This document shows, one piece after another, positions 1 through 12,000 of a stretch of DNA of 64,000 nucleotides. Source of the DNA: Lethocerus indicus (lineage: Eukaryota; Arthropoda; Insecta; Hemiptera; Belostomatidae); contig JACDQD010000011.1 in the NCBI GenBank assembly GCA_019843655.1, positions 17,092,604 through 17,156,603 of the forward strand, written 5' to 3'. A model generated the notes under the pieces. The model was not told the DNA's origin. It ran no database searches and saw nothing but the letters and a program-made list of their open reading frames with translations. The position numbers and the translations under genes were made by a program. Position 1 is the first letter of the stretch, and each line of letters opens with the position of its first letter.

Positions 1-1644
1 GTCGAAACCCCCCTCCTGATGTTAGAGTAACAGTGATGACAGCATATTTTCCATCAATTTTCCACATCAAAAAGTCATCATGAACACCAGTCTTTAACAA
101 ATTAATATAATGTCAAAAATGGCAGGATCTGTTCACTGCAGAAAATTTCACTGGCAATCAACGATATTGGACACTTCAAGTCGAAAGCTTTAATGAATCG
201 TGACGAGTATCGAAATTGTTCGAAAAAATTCTTATTAGGCGTTGATTAATCGGCGTTATTTCACTCCAGATCTTGTTGATTTTAAGTTACATAATCGTTT
301 TCTAATCACACATGAATCATATACGTATATTGCTATAAGGAAATTGAATGTTCTTTGGTATTCAGGAATTGAAGCAGCATTCTTACGTAACGATGCAGGA
401 ATAGTTTTGTTTTGCGCGTAGACTAAACAATGTTGTACTTACTTTCAGTATTTGACCTTTCCAATACCGTATTCCACAATGACGTCAAGGGAACTGGGGG
501 CTAACATCCGTACTTCTTTCTGAACTAACTTCTGGTTAACTCAATGCGGAAGCTCTTGCGACCTGTTACACCAAAAACGATTTCTTTGACATTATCAGTT
601 ACGTAAACGTATATTATTACAATTATATTACTAATTAATGTATATTAATATAAAATATGATTAATACTAAATGTTAACCTGAATCAGTATACAGATGGGA
701 GACAATCGAAGTCGTATCAAGTGGGTCCTCTACCGCCATATTTGTTTGCATTTCTTGTATTCGCTTCTGTTCAATCGTCAAATAATTTGTGTTATTGGAG
801 TGCTGTTTTTTTTTCTCCCTCACTTATTGTTGTTTCGAGGAAATTGTCCACTCGACGTATGAATATTGGACGTCTGTGTCCAAGTTTTGGGGTCGCGGAG
901 GGCGAACACTAGCACACAATCGCTGGGTTAGTTTGAATATTTATCTGAAAGTGGTAATATTGAGAGAGGAGACAAGCTTACCAATTAACCGGCGATTAAT
1001 CATCGTACCGTCCACAAACGCTCCTCAGATGCGAATTAGAAAGGATGACCTCGATAAGATATCAGGATTCGAGCCGTCAATTTGCTTTTTTTTTTAATTT
1101 TATAAATTTATGAGATTATATCGTACTTGAATGGTTACAGTAGGTGAGTCATCTCAGTTATGTTAAATTATACACATATGTATGTAAATATACGTGTTTC
1201 ACTTCATTAGGAAAGAGTGCCGATTATTCATTTAACATGCGAGTATAATTACTCTTTATATTCGAATATTATCTATGTGAGAAAATTTGTATTGGACTGG
1301 TAACTAAGTAATTGGTGATTTTCTACATACCGATAGTGTACCGATATATGGAACATTTTATGGTACCCAAGATGTTGGTATCGATTATGGACTTTATTTG
1401 ATTGTCATAGACCAGAACTCATCTTTTAGTGAAAAGTCACCCGAACGAAATTTTGAAACTGACGTTCTTTTAACGCTTCATAGGAACTTGTTTGGATGAA
1501 GTTTTACTTTTACGAAAATATAACCCGAACTGATGCTGTAAATTCTGCACAAATGTGTAAATAAATTTAGTTCTCTCATTTATTCTTTTTTATTGTTTTT
1601 GTCACAATGTCTATGTTACCTTGATAAATCTACAACATTCGGAG

Positions 1645-1693
<49 letters not shown>

Positions 1694-3000
1694 TAGAAAC
1701 CGATTGACGTATTTGAAAAACGGTCCCGAAGGAGACTTCGGCAAGGTCAGAAACTGAGGGAAAAGTGGATTCCACGAGCAACAACCAAAGCACAAGTAAA
1801 CAAGCAATTTGTTATTTCCAGTTTTTTTTCAATTGTCAGGTGACAGCATAAGGAACATGAGTCCGTTCAAAACCCTATGCGATTAGTGTTGGGGAATACC
1901 ATAGCCATAGTTATTGCGGCGAAGGGTGAAACTCACGACTGTTTTAGACTGTGATAGTCTAAATAATATAATTCATATAACATGTTCACTGACTTATTGA
2001 AAATTCCGGACATTATCTTGGAGTTAGCCTCAATATATAGGAGGACCCTCCCCCTTCTGTAAAGTGGGTTGCGGTAGTTTCAGATTTCCTCCCGTTGTCT
2101 CAGCTTTTAATTACTTTAGTCTCTTTAATTCCTTTTTTATTTCCCATTCATCTTCCTAGGACCGCCACTAATTCGGTTTGTTACATCAGGTTATTTGCTC
2201 TTGGGGGGGGGGGTTATTCTGGGTTATTTTTGACGTTTTACAGCTTGTTTGTTTCAACTGACTAAACATCTTATACTCGAGACTTCTAATACTCATTAAC
2301 CTGCCGAGTTAGTTTTCTACCCACCGCCGGTAGTAGTCTGCGTCCAGTTTGTATAATATATAAAAACGGCGTTACAAAAATGGTCTGCGATAATATTCCA
2401 GCCTCGGTATATGGCTTAAGATGGGTGAACGTTAATAAAATCCAAACCGTACTGTCGGAAATACTGAGAAAAATAACTAATGCATCCGAAATACAAATTT
2501 TTATATGTCCGGTTTGTCCCTTAACCATATAAAAATAAAACAAATTCCACTCCCCAATGTTCCTTACAGGCGCCTGAAGACGTTCACATGACTTAAATAT
2601 ACCATTATAGTAAATGTATAACATTAAAGCCAGAGTATTCTCTACTTGTTAGTAATACATTAACATTAATATCCGCTTATTCTATTTATACAGTTGCGGC
2701 TAATAAAATAGATAGATATGGTCCTGTGCTGGACCGGTTCCCGTTTTTCGCCCCCATCAATAAATTAATGAGGCCCCTACGGTCGTTTGAACTTAGTACA
2801 AAGTCCGACCTCAACACGCCAGTATGACGGGCTTCGGGACGGCCTGCTGAATGGGTTCGAGCGCACCGTGAACCCTCCGTTCGGTTTCTGCTCGTTTTCC
2901 AAGAAAAGCGGTCATGTACGCGGTTTACGTAAACGGGTTTTTCGTCGGCTGGTGACTCGGGCGCTCGCGCACGCCCCTCACGGCCGCGCGAGGTCCCCGC
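1..3000. other. Non-coding 5' flank, nothing recognised
   Basis: No ORF in this stretch resembles a known protein. It is AT-rich and holds a TA microsatellite at 1649-1691, a G run near 2202, and a short tRNA B-box-like string near 1066-1080. GC content rises sharply from about 2,800, leading into the candidate promoter and first exon of the IP3K gene. Earlier IP3K exons or distal regulatory sequence could lie here, but I cannot point to any. Confidence 0.5.
1649..1691. repeat. (TA)n microsatellite
   Basis: Uninterrupted TA dinucleotide run of about 43 nt. Confidence 0.98.
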
Positions 3001-3125
3001 CGATAACGGGAACTCAGATAAGGAAAAAAAAGCGGCGGCCCTCCCCACTTGGGACGGCCGGTCGGGGAGACTCCCGGGGCCGCCATTCCCCGACCGGACG
3101 CCGATGGGTTCTGTTCCGCCGCGCC
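2880..3125 (+). promoter_or_regulatory. GC-rich probable promoter/5'UTR of IP3K
   Basis: This is a CpG-rich island in an otherwise AT-rich region, directly upstream of a good-context ATG at 3126. I see no TATA box at a convincing distance. The promoter role is inferred from base composition and from the coding-like stretch that follows. The minus-strand ORF across it is best explained as a by-product of high GC. Confidence 0.4.
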
Positions 3126-3215
3126 ATGGACTCATTCTGGCTGCCCACCGTCGACAGGGTCATCCGCCACAAGCACCACCGCCGGGCGACGCTCTCCTAC
3201 CTGTTCTCATTCAAG
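3126..3215 (+). CDS. Candidate first coding exon of IP3K (isoform-specific N-terminus)
   Basis: The ATG lies in a favourable context (GCGCCATGG) and opens 30 codons rich in G/C at third positions: MDSFWLPTVDRVIRHKHHRR, then a ten-residue segment ending SFK. The exon would end at AAG followed by the donor GTGAAG at 3216. It ends in phase 0 and the first certain IP3K exon (5937) begins in phase 0, so a 2.7-kb intron would join them in frame and give a protein of 374 residues. I do not recognise the peptide, and IP3K N-termini are poorly conserved between family members. The donor is weaker than consensus and the frame stays open to 3356. The assignment rests on codon use, phase and position. 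Confidence 0.45.
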
Positions 3216-3835
3216 GTGAAGCCCTACAGTCACTACTCCCAACATGCAGCCATGCCCAACCATTCCCTCATTTTCGACTGTCGTGAATCAGTTATGTTTC
3301 CGCCGCCGCCACAACCGTGTGTCTCTCCCAGAGTCGTCAGTAGTCAAAGAGAGTGAAAACATACACGCGCTGTAGTCCTTTCGGATGTGCAATCGGATCC
3401 AAATATGGGTGTTGATGGATTTGGACCGGCGAAGGTTGTGAACTAAATTATTATAAATATTATTGCACGTAATAAACCAATTCAAACCGTCTGAACACAT
3501 TCACATGCATTTTAATATTAGCTCGTCGGTAACTTTCCGTTCACGTAGAACGGATATCTCGTATCGTATATCTTTCGGGTACTCGTATCGCGTGTAAATG
3601 AAACTCCTTTATGAAACAAGACAAGCTGTTTAACTAATCGAACCTTCCCATTTTCTGCCAGACTTTCATTATTCACAGATCGATTTTTTCAGTAAAACAT
3701 CGTCTAGGTTCAGTTCTGACTGGGGGGGGGTCTTGAATTCCAACTACAGAAAGGGTTATTGTCGTACGACGCCTACAAACGGAAAGCAGAGTATTTTAGC
3801 GCTATTATTTTAAGTTTGTAATATTGTTTGAATTG

Positions 3836-4063
3836 ATATACCTGTTTTGTGGTCTGCGAGGGTTGGAATACTGTAGGTTCGTGATGTTTCTGTCTCCTCT
3901 CGCTGGTTTGGTCTTTTGCTAGACCGGTTTCGGCTGAGGATGCCCAAAAACATCCAAAGTGCTAACAGTGACTAACACCGCTACTGAAGATGGCGAGCAG
4001 CCGAAACCGGTCTAGCAAAAGACCAAACCAGCGAGAGGAGACAGAAACATCACGAAACTACAG
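3836..4063. mobile_element. Palindromic hammerhead element, copy 1
   Basis: The left arm begins ATATACCTGTTTTGTGG and runs through CTCTCGCTGGTTTGG and TTTGCTAGACCGGTTTCGG. The right arm is its reverse complement, ending GAGACAGAAACATCACGAAA. The element is flanked by a perfect 14-bp direct repeat, TATTGTTTGAATTG, at 3822-3835 and 4064-4077, which is a target-site duplication. That length suits retroposition better than cut-and-paste transposition. The left arm lacks the ribozyme core. The right arm keeps the whole motif. Confidence 0.88.
3980..4016 (+). ncRNA. Minimal hammerhead ribozyme-like motif
   Basis: In order: stem I strand GCTA (3980-3983); core CTGAAGA (3984-3990), matching CUGANGA; an extra T (3991); stem II GGC/GCC with loop GAGCA (3992-4002); core GAAA (4003-4006); CC/GG forming a stem III without a loop (4007-4010); TC (4011-4012), with predicted cleavage after C4012; and stem I partner TAGC (4013-4016). 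All core bases are present. The CCGG has no loop, so this fold can close only between two molecules, as in the small Penelope-associated hammerheads known to act as dimers. The unpaired T after the core is a deviation. No activity is shown. Confidence 0.65.
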
Positions 4064-5936
4064 TATTGTTTGAATTGTACACCGGTCTAGAGAAAATCAA
4101 ACCCAATCAAAACGCTGCGAAGAGATCTTCGCGTATATGAATGGATCTCATCGAGACCTTTAAAACGATACCCCGCTCACGGTCATGTCGCGGTCACGGT
4201 TACCGGTATAAAATGAGTTTGACGCGCACCACCCAGAAATAGTGCATTTACCCCCGCGCACGGGAAGCGAGTTATTCGTGCGCACCACGTATTGTCCATT
4301 TAAGCGCAGTTATAACCATATAACCATTTCAATTGGGAACTATTTATTTCTGTCACCCCTTACGTCTTACGTTAAAAGTAAAATTCTATCTCTTCCTGAT
4401 CCTTGGTACCGGGTTCGATTTCCGGATTGTTCTGGAACCACAGAAAGCTCTGTTAAGGACAAACGTCAGATGTCTTTAAGTTTCAAGTTTCATCGATCAG
4501 GTCCGACTAAGAAGAGTGTAGAACCTGCAGCACTTTCTGCAGTTAAAGTTTTGAAAATGGACAGGAAAAATAGGTGATCACTTAAACTTGTTAAAGCCTC
4601 CATTTTATCTAGGATTATTAACTAAGTTTTTTCTGTTTACAACCGTGTACAATATTTTGGGGAATTCATTGAGTTTCATAAAAATTGATTGCTTTTCAAA
4701 ACCTGTACTGTGGATTGTCTCATCCCGTTATTCTTTCGTTTCGAAGGCATTTTACCCCTTTTCGGCTTTTTCGTTCGTGTCTCAAGATCGCACATTCAAG
4801 GTTTACGTTCAATTTTCCTCCACATTTTGGAAAAAACTTTTCAAATTTGATTTGGTATAGTTGCAAAACTGTATACGATATGTTTATGATTCTGCAGATT
4901 AATATATATATTTTTATTTTATTTTTTTATAACGAGTTATGTTGACGCAGCCAATAATAATTTTGGTTTATTCTTCGTGTGTTTGTAACGCACTGTGGCT
5001 TCTCGAGCCACAGCGAATATCTCACTTTACGCAAAAGCCAGTTGACTTGCAATAAATCAATCCGTGGCAAATAGCTTAATCGATTGCTTAACTAATTACC
5101 GACATTAAAACTGATAATTTGAAATCAGCCAATTCTCACTAATAATTGAAGTTTAATCGGTGCCAATATTTCATTGAATGTTGATACACTCCGAACATTT
5201 TTTTGCCGTAAACTCTAAGGGCCAATCTTTTTGCTTTTGTGTCTCCGTCCAATTCAAGCGGATCGACAGCCTCTGTTGTTATTTTTAAACAACAATATAA
5301 CGGTTGTTATCGTTCCATTGTCGTTTCACTTCACAGCAGTTTGCAATTAGCGCCGGGTTCCGCGGTTTTTTCGAACTGACGCAAACGGTGCCCCCGTCGT
5401 TTATCGCGTCGGACAGTTTATCGACTGTTCGGAAATCGAAACTTTTCAATAGCGAAAATCGCGAAATGCTCGAGAAAGGCGTCGAAGAACGAAAACATTG
5501 CGAGAGTGCAGTTTGTTTTTGTCGATAGCCGGGCTCAATTGCAACATTCGCCGCCCACTGACGATACCCCGACGATCGTCGGAACGATAAGTTTTTGCTA
5601 TTCTTTTCTTGTGATATTGCACAAATAATTTAATATTATATATATAAATAGACATATGTATGATACGCAGTAATACAAATTCGTGTTTTTCAAGACTTGT
5701 GCCATTTTGTTTGTACAAAAAATGTTAAAAACACGCCTATTTAACAGTAAATATTGAGCACAGTAAAATATAATGAATAAAATAATCAACGAATGAAAAC
5801 TTCCTCCTAACTGTTAACAACATCTTTCATGAATCACTTGCGACGCTTGCCCAGAGCCTACCGAATTAACAGATTTAACGAGCTCTTCGATACGATCAAG
5901 CGACTGTCTTATATTAACGGATTTTCTTTTTTCCAG

Positions 5937-6039
5937 CCCTCAGGGTGGAGGAAATTGAGGAATATCGTACAGTGGACGCCGTTCTTCCAGACCTACAAGA
6001 AGCAGAGGTACCCCTGGGTTCAACTAGCAGGCCATCAAG
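5937..6039 (+). CDS. IP3K: IP3K exon A (calmodulin-binding segment)
   Basis: The acceptor is TTTTTTCCAG before 5937 and the donor is G|GTAACG after 6039. The exon enters in phase 0 and leaves in phase 1. It encodes [20 protein letters not shown] followed by [14 protein letters not shown]. This is the basic/aromatic stretch that in IP3Ks binds Ca2+/calmodulin and leads into the kinase domain. An ORF opens upstream at 5829, but those residues lie in the pyrimidine-rich intron end and are not family-like. Confidence 0.92.
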
Positions 6040-9000
6040 GTAACGTATACAATTCTAATTCTAATATTTTTAGTATAGAATAACCGTATAACATATGGTT
6101 GGGTCGTATAAGTTCCAGCTAAGGCGGACCCAATTTCGGCGAAGATGGTTCATCGTGAAAAATATTTATCGCAATTCCTTCTAAAAACAGCGACACAACT
6201 CTGTAGGAAAATGTACGTTTGAAAGTTTTAAATTCTATTTAAAATTATGAGGCTAAATTTGGGGAATAGAAAAACTAAGTCGACTAAATTGCGAGTTCGA
6301 TTCCTCATTCCTTGGGCGCTTAGGCTGTTGGATAAAGTCTGGGTTTCAGATCGCACACGCTCTCTGGTAGCACGATTCCATAACCACATAATGGGCTATA
6401 GTAGTCACTTCATGATAAAACTGAAACAAAAAATATATAGAGCCTTAACTAAACAATAAAAAGTTATACGAAAGAAACCCATGAGCGGACATATTTCAGT
6501 AGTAAGTACTGATATCTAAAGTTGAAAGTTTGGGGCAAAGGTTAACCGCGAAGGTTGAACTTTAAGCGGCGCCCGAAGTCTGCTCAATGAAAACACATCT
6601 GACGCTCTCCAACTTATACCCCGGGGGCCTTTCGTTTTCGATCTAATCTCGAGTTTCGAGTATCATCGTCCTCTTAATGGCCGACCGATGACGTAGCGCG
6701 TGACGAAACTACGGGCGATAAAAACGGGTCTCGGGGCGTGAAGAAAAAAAAAAAAAGGAGGAGTAGGAAGCTGACAAGAACACAGCAAGATAACGAGAGG
6801 GAGAGCCCGCCCGGTTGAATTATTTATTACGTTTATTGCTGCCACCGACGTCGTCCCTTGGCAAGTGTTTCGGCGGTCGTCTTGTTAAATTGCCAACTCG
6901 GCCGACTGTAGAGAAACTCCCCCTGGAAGGACAAAGTGCCGTGGAACAAGTACGTTGCCCAATGTCGTCGCGGGTGAAGTCCTATTCAGTGTCCCGGTAT
7001 TAGCATAATGAATTTGTGCTCAAGACTATTCAAGCCTGATCAATTGAAAATTTGTTCCAACAAACAAATCTTTCTGACCGGTCTATAAAATTCTTATTCT
7101 CAAACGGTACTCTCTCGCCGATAGAAAAAATTGCTGTAAAATTCTGTAGACTGTTCTAGAGTCATTCGGTTGGCCGTCTCATTGAATCGTTCATTTCAAA
7201 TAGAAAGAACCATCCCCTAATCCTATGGTCTGAACCGTCTCTGACAAATAAATTAAACACATTTTAAAAATAAGGCGAAATTTCTGTGGGGTTCGCCTCC
7301 ACAATGCTCTATTTGCTGTGGCAATAAAACAGTAAACAAAATTGAAACACTGTGGAATTCACAGTTCAGAGATATTTCAACGACAAATTATAACTTAGCT
7401 GGGACTGTGCCGGGTTCGAACGCAGAATGAGAGTGCCTTTTCAAAGTCTGAAACATGCTGAAGTCCTTTGATGCCTAATTTCAACTGAAAGTGACGAAGC
7501 CGCCGTACAACAGTTTGTTAATTACTCTCTCTGTTCTTAATCTTGTCTCAAAATTGAACTACAGCCGATATTATTATAAAATAAATGCTTAATATTGATT
7601 GCATCTTTTTTTATTGTTATCTGGGTCGTTAAAGTCGGATTTGCTTATTAGGCAAAAGTTTGTTTGGATCCGAAGCGGTAACGGGCCTTGCAAGTCATCA
7701 CGCTGATTGTCAAGTCATCGTTGACAATCATCATTTCTGCTTGAACAAGTTGACACCCGCTGACATTTTATTAATGCGCGCTTTTCTACCCTCCCATCTG
7801 TGTCTGACGCTTTTGTACGGTCTCCTAAGTAGTTTATTTCAGGCTCGGTACAATTGTACACAATCGGAATGACGGGGACATTTTCCGAGGGTACAACACC
7901 CGTTCATCTGTACAAAATAATTGACAAAATCCGGAATGAAATATAAACAAAATAATTATTGTTTGATCTGTCGGCACTTTTTTTAGTGATGACCTGTCTC
8001 GATCTAGCACTAGGCAGGAAATTCTGAATGACGTTCTGACATTGCAAGAAATTCTGAAGGATCAATACTGATTGTATACTTGTTCTTGCATAGGCACCTC
8101 GGTTAAAACTTTATTATGCAGTTGTACTTTCGGTTGTCCAGACCTCCTTCCTTCTTATGTAAGAGCTTTTCACAGTTTTAAAAATCCACAGTACTATCAC
8201 TATTAGCTTAACATACCTGTTTTGTGGTCTGCGAGGGGTTGGAATACCGCCGATTTGTCGTGTTTCTGTCTCCTCTCGCTGGTTCGGTCTTGTGCTAGAC
8301 CGGTTTTCGGCTGGTCGCCATCTTCAGTATCGGTGTTGGTCACTTTTGGCAAAAGACCACCAAACCAGCAAGAGGTCCCCGCATATTCAATTCCAGAACA
8401 TTGAATATAATCCATACTGCTATTGATATCTTGTCTATCCATGAATTCAACTGATTGTAAGTTAGAAATAAAAAAGTTCATTATTTAAACAGAAATAAAA
8501 CGGACTGTTTTAATGGCATATCATTCTTCCCCATGAGTTTTTTTTTAATTATCATCTTTCTTCATTTAGATTGTACTCTGTCGAATTTAATTTACTGCAC
8601 TTCATTAAATTCTAAACTAAATTATTTTGAATTAGCACTGAAATTCTTGCCGCGTTTGAATGAAAATTTGTTAGTCCCCATCCAAAATTAAACTGACCGA
8701 AAGTTAACGTTTTCGTCGTGTTTCAGGTAACTTCAGGGCGGGCCCCGAACCCGGGACAATACTGAAGAAGCTCTGCCCGAAAGAGCAGCTGTGCTTTCAG
8801 ATCCTGATGAAGGACGTGCTCAGGCCCTACGTGCCCGAATACAAGGGGCACGTTACCTGCGAAGACGGTGATGGTATCCTTTACTGTAGGCTGGTCTTAT
8901 TGCGTTTTTACATCCTTCAATAACTCTACCTACCGATATTACACCTCAACGAGTGTACACTGTAAAATGTTCCATCTCTAAAGAACCTCAAAGTGTCCCC

Positions 9001-12000
9001 GGAGTTATATTCAGGCGCGAGAATAAAATTCTCCTCTCGCTGCTTCGGTCTTTCGCTAAACTGTTTTATGGTTGTCTTAACAATAAATCGGCTTTTTTTA
9101 TATATTTCGTCGCTTTACGACTTCTTCGCACCGAGAGAAAAAATCTTCAGTTAATTAAATTCACGTCGTAATTAACGGAGTCCGATCGGTGAATCAGTGC
9201 ACCTGTGGAAGAATTTTTTTTTTAAATGAAACAATAAAACTTGATTTCTTGGAAAGGAAACCGGCAGAAGGGGGAAATTCAAAAAGTTTCGGAGCCAAAT
9301 GTTTCGGCGTTTTGGATTCATTAGTGTGACCCTCTTGGTCCTCATTAGTGGTTGAAACTGGTCGGTTAATTAATTCCGACGTGATTTCCTTGTTTTTCCA
9401 CAGTTTAAGCCCCATCAGTACATGTCGCCGGTGTCGTTGACAACCTATAAGTAAGATAGCGTCCAAATCCGAAAAACCAATTTAAAATTGAAAAAATAAA
9501 TTACCATCATTTGGCAAAAAAAAAGATCATTTCTCAACATGCATTGAACTTGAAATTCGCAGTGAATTTCTCGGCGGCTGTTAATTAATTAATTTGGCAG
9601 AACACTCATAGAGAAACGTATGTTAAAATTTAAAGGATCATTAAGTTACCAATTAATTAAATTGCCGCTACCGATTAATTCTGCGTTTCGATACCGTTGA
9701 CACTCCTGTTTATTTAGAACGCGCAAAACAGAACAAGTGTGCTAACATTTAAACTTATCGACTGTCGGATTTAATATTGATCCCGCTTGTCGCGGATTAG
9801 AGATAATAAATCTAGGCGTGAAAAGAACAAGTTGTTATTTCCTTGACCGCGCCCTGTTCAGCCATGTATCTTCAGCTGCAAGATCTCCTAGGCGAGTTCA
9901 CCGATCCTTGCGTGATGGACTGCAAGATAGGGGTCAGGACCTACCTCGAGGAAGAGCTGGCCAAAGCCAAGGAGAAGCCTAAACTCAGAAAGGTAAATAT
10001 TGTATAATTATTTTCATTTGAATATCTTAGATAAAAAAAATTGCGATTCTACCAAGAGGAAACTTACAATTTTTTTATCGCTCGCTGATTTCTTCTTGAA
10101 ATTATAGAAATTTCATTTTCTTGAAAAACAGTCCAAGTATAATTCAATGTTATACTAACCCCCCCCCCCGTTGTATGTGCAACGCCTAAGACGTGTTTTC
10201 GCCTAATGTACCAGGCTGTACGCCGCCGCTTCTTCCGAACGCAATATTAATACTATAATTCAAAACTTAATTTCCCTCCTTGCCCCGTATTAGCGCATTA
10301 CATAATGCTTATATAAGATGCGGTCTTATATAAGAGATAAATAACAACAGTACTTGCGCCGTAACAGTGGCAGAAGAAATTCAGTTAATTCAGAATAATT
10401 AAAATTTGTAATTGTGACCAGGGAAAGTGCGTAGGTCCACTTGGAAATTTGTCGACGTAATTTGAACCGTGAAATACCGTGTCATGTTTTTGCCCAATAT
10501 TATTGAGTCCTTTTTGAGAACTTAGCCCCAAATTACTTTTACAGAAATTTGAAAATGCTGACAACAGGCTCAAAAGGGACAAATTCCTTAGCGACAAAAT
10601 AAATAAAATATTTAAAAAGCCGAAGTTCCTTAGAGCGGCAAAACTCGTTGGGGCCCGACCTCAGTTGTCCCACCCCGGGCAAACTGAGAAGTATTTCTGC
10701 TGAAATTGAACTTTAAACGGCTTAACTGCCGCCGAAATAAAGCGTTTCTGGATATGTAGATAGAATTGGAAGGAGGGAGGGAGCGATGGAGGGAGGGAGG
10801 GAGTGAGGGCCTGTTATGACTGGGAGTCGTCCTTGACTTTGGGGCCGCCGAGCTTCGACCCCCAACATTTGAATATTCACCCGGAGACGTCTCCATTCAG
10901 CCGCCTCCAACCGATATTTACATTCGAGTCCGATAATATTTATCCCACAGATCTGTTATTCTACCGCCGATTATGTGAAAATTTTTCTTTTTTTTTTCTT
11001 CTACCAGTTAACAACCCCCGGTATTCCGCCCACGCTCGAAACGTCATTGCTCTTGACGCTGTTCCGTTTCTGATTTCTCGTCTATAGCATTCAATAAAGG
11101 TAAATTCGTCTGTGTCTGATGAACACTCTTGAGATGAAATGATAATGTGGAAAACGGTGATTATCTACCGATCGAATAATGAGATAACGGCACTACTAGA
11201 ACTATTAGCCCCGATATTCGTTTATCGGAATCAATTTCGGAATATAAAAAAACGGCCATTACTGTACCATTTATTGTACAATTAATAAAAAGAAAACAAT
11301 CATATTTACACCAATAACGTAATTAATAAGGACAGTATCAGCAGGATGATGAATTTTTTTGCAATATTTACGAAGCGCAATCGCGTTATTTGTGCGTCAT
11401 GCGATGCATTTTAGTGTTTTTTGTGCTTCTTTAAATTGGTTTATATCAGTTTTCGATTAGTTTTTGTTTGATTATATCTTGTTATTTTTATTAATGCTGT
11501 TTACTTTTATTCGGTATCGTATTTTGCTGCCTTTAGTTTTACGGTATTACAGTAATTTTTTAATATCAGGTGTGCGATTGACACGAGCTATGTCCAAGAG
11601 ATGTGACGTCCTCTGTAATTCTTCTGTTATTGGAAATTTTACTCTTTTGCAGATTTTTCCCGAAGTGAAACTTTTATAAGCGCGCCGACATAATTTTTTT
11701 TCTTTCCCTTATTGATAGCAAACAATTTGTTTACGGACAGAAAAAGTCAAGAGTTTTCAAACTGGTTTTGGGCTCAAATTAAGTCGTAAAGTCAGCTGAG
11801 GTCAAGCATATGTTCCATATAAAGATTTAATAACAAACAAGTGACCCAATATCATCGATACGACATTTTACAAACTAACATTACTAGTTTTTAGAACGGG
11901 TATTTCAAGAGCTAGAATTCAGAAATAGAGTTGTTTCTTGTGACCGAATTGATTATAAATAGTCGTCAATTTACACTGTACCCGCATAATAACTTCAAAC

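Larger units (their letters stand above)
3216..5936 (+). other. Probable IP3K intron 1
   Basis: This 2.7-kb stretch lies between the candidate first exon and the first certain IP3K exon. It contains a complete palindromic hammerhead-type element with target-site duplication (3822-4077), a tRNA-like B-box string at 4409-4422, and a G run at 3721-3730. The ORFs at 4242-4577, 4588-4860 and 5304-5528 show no recognisable domain and no coding-like third-position bias. Confidence 0.5.

Noticed and set aside
2686..3135. Minus-strand ORF of 149 codons
   Set aside because: Lies over the GC-rich IP3K promoter and first exon; no recognisable domain.
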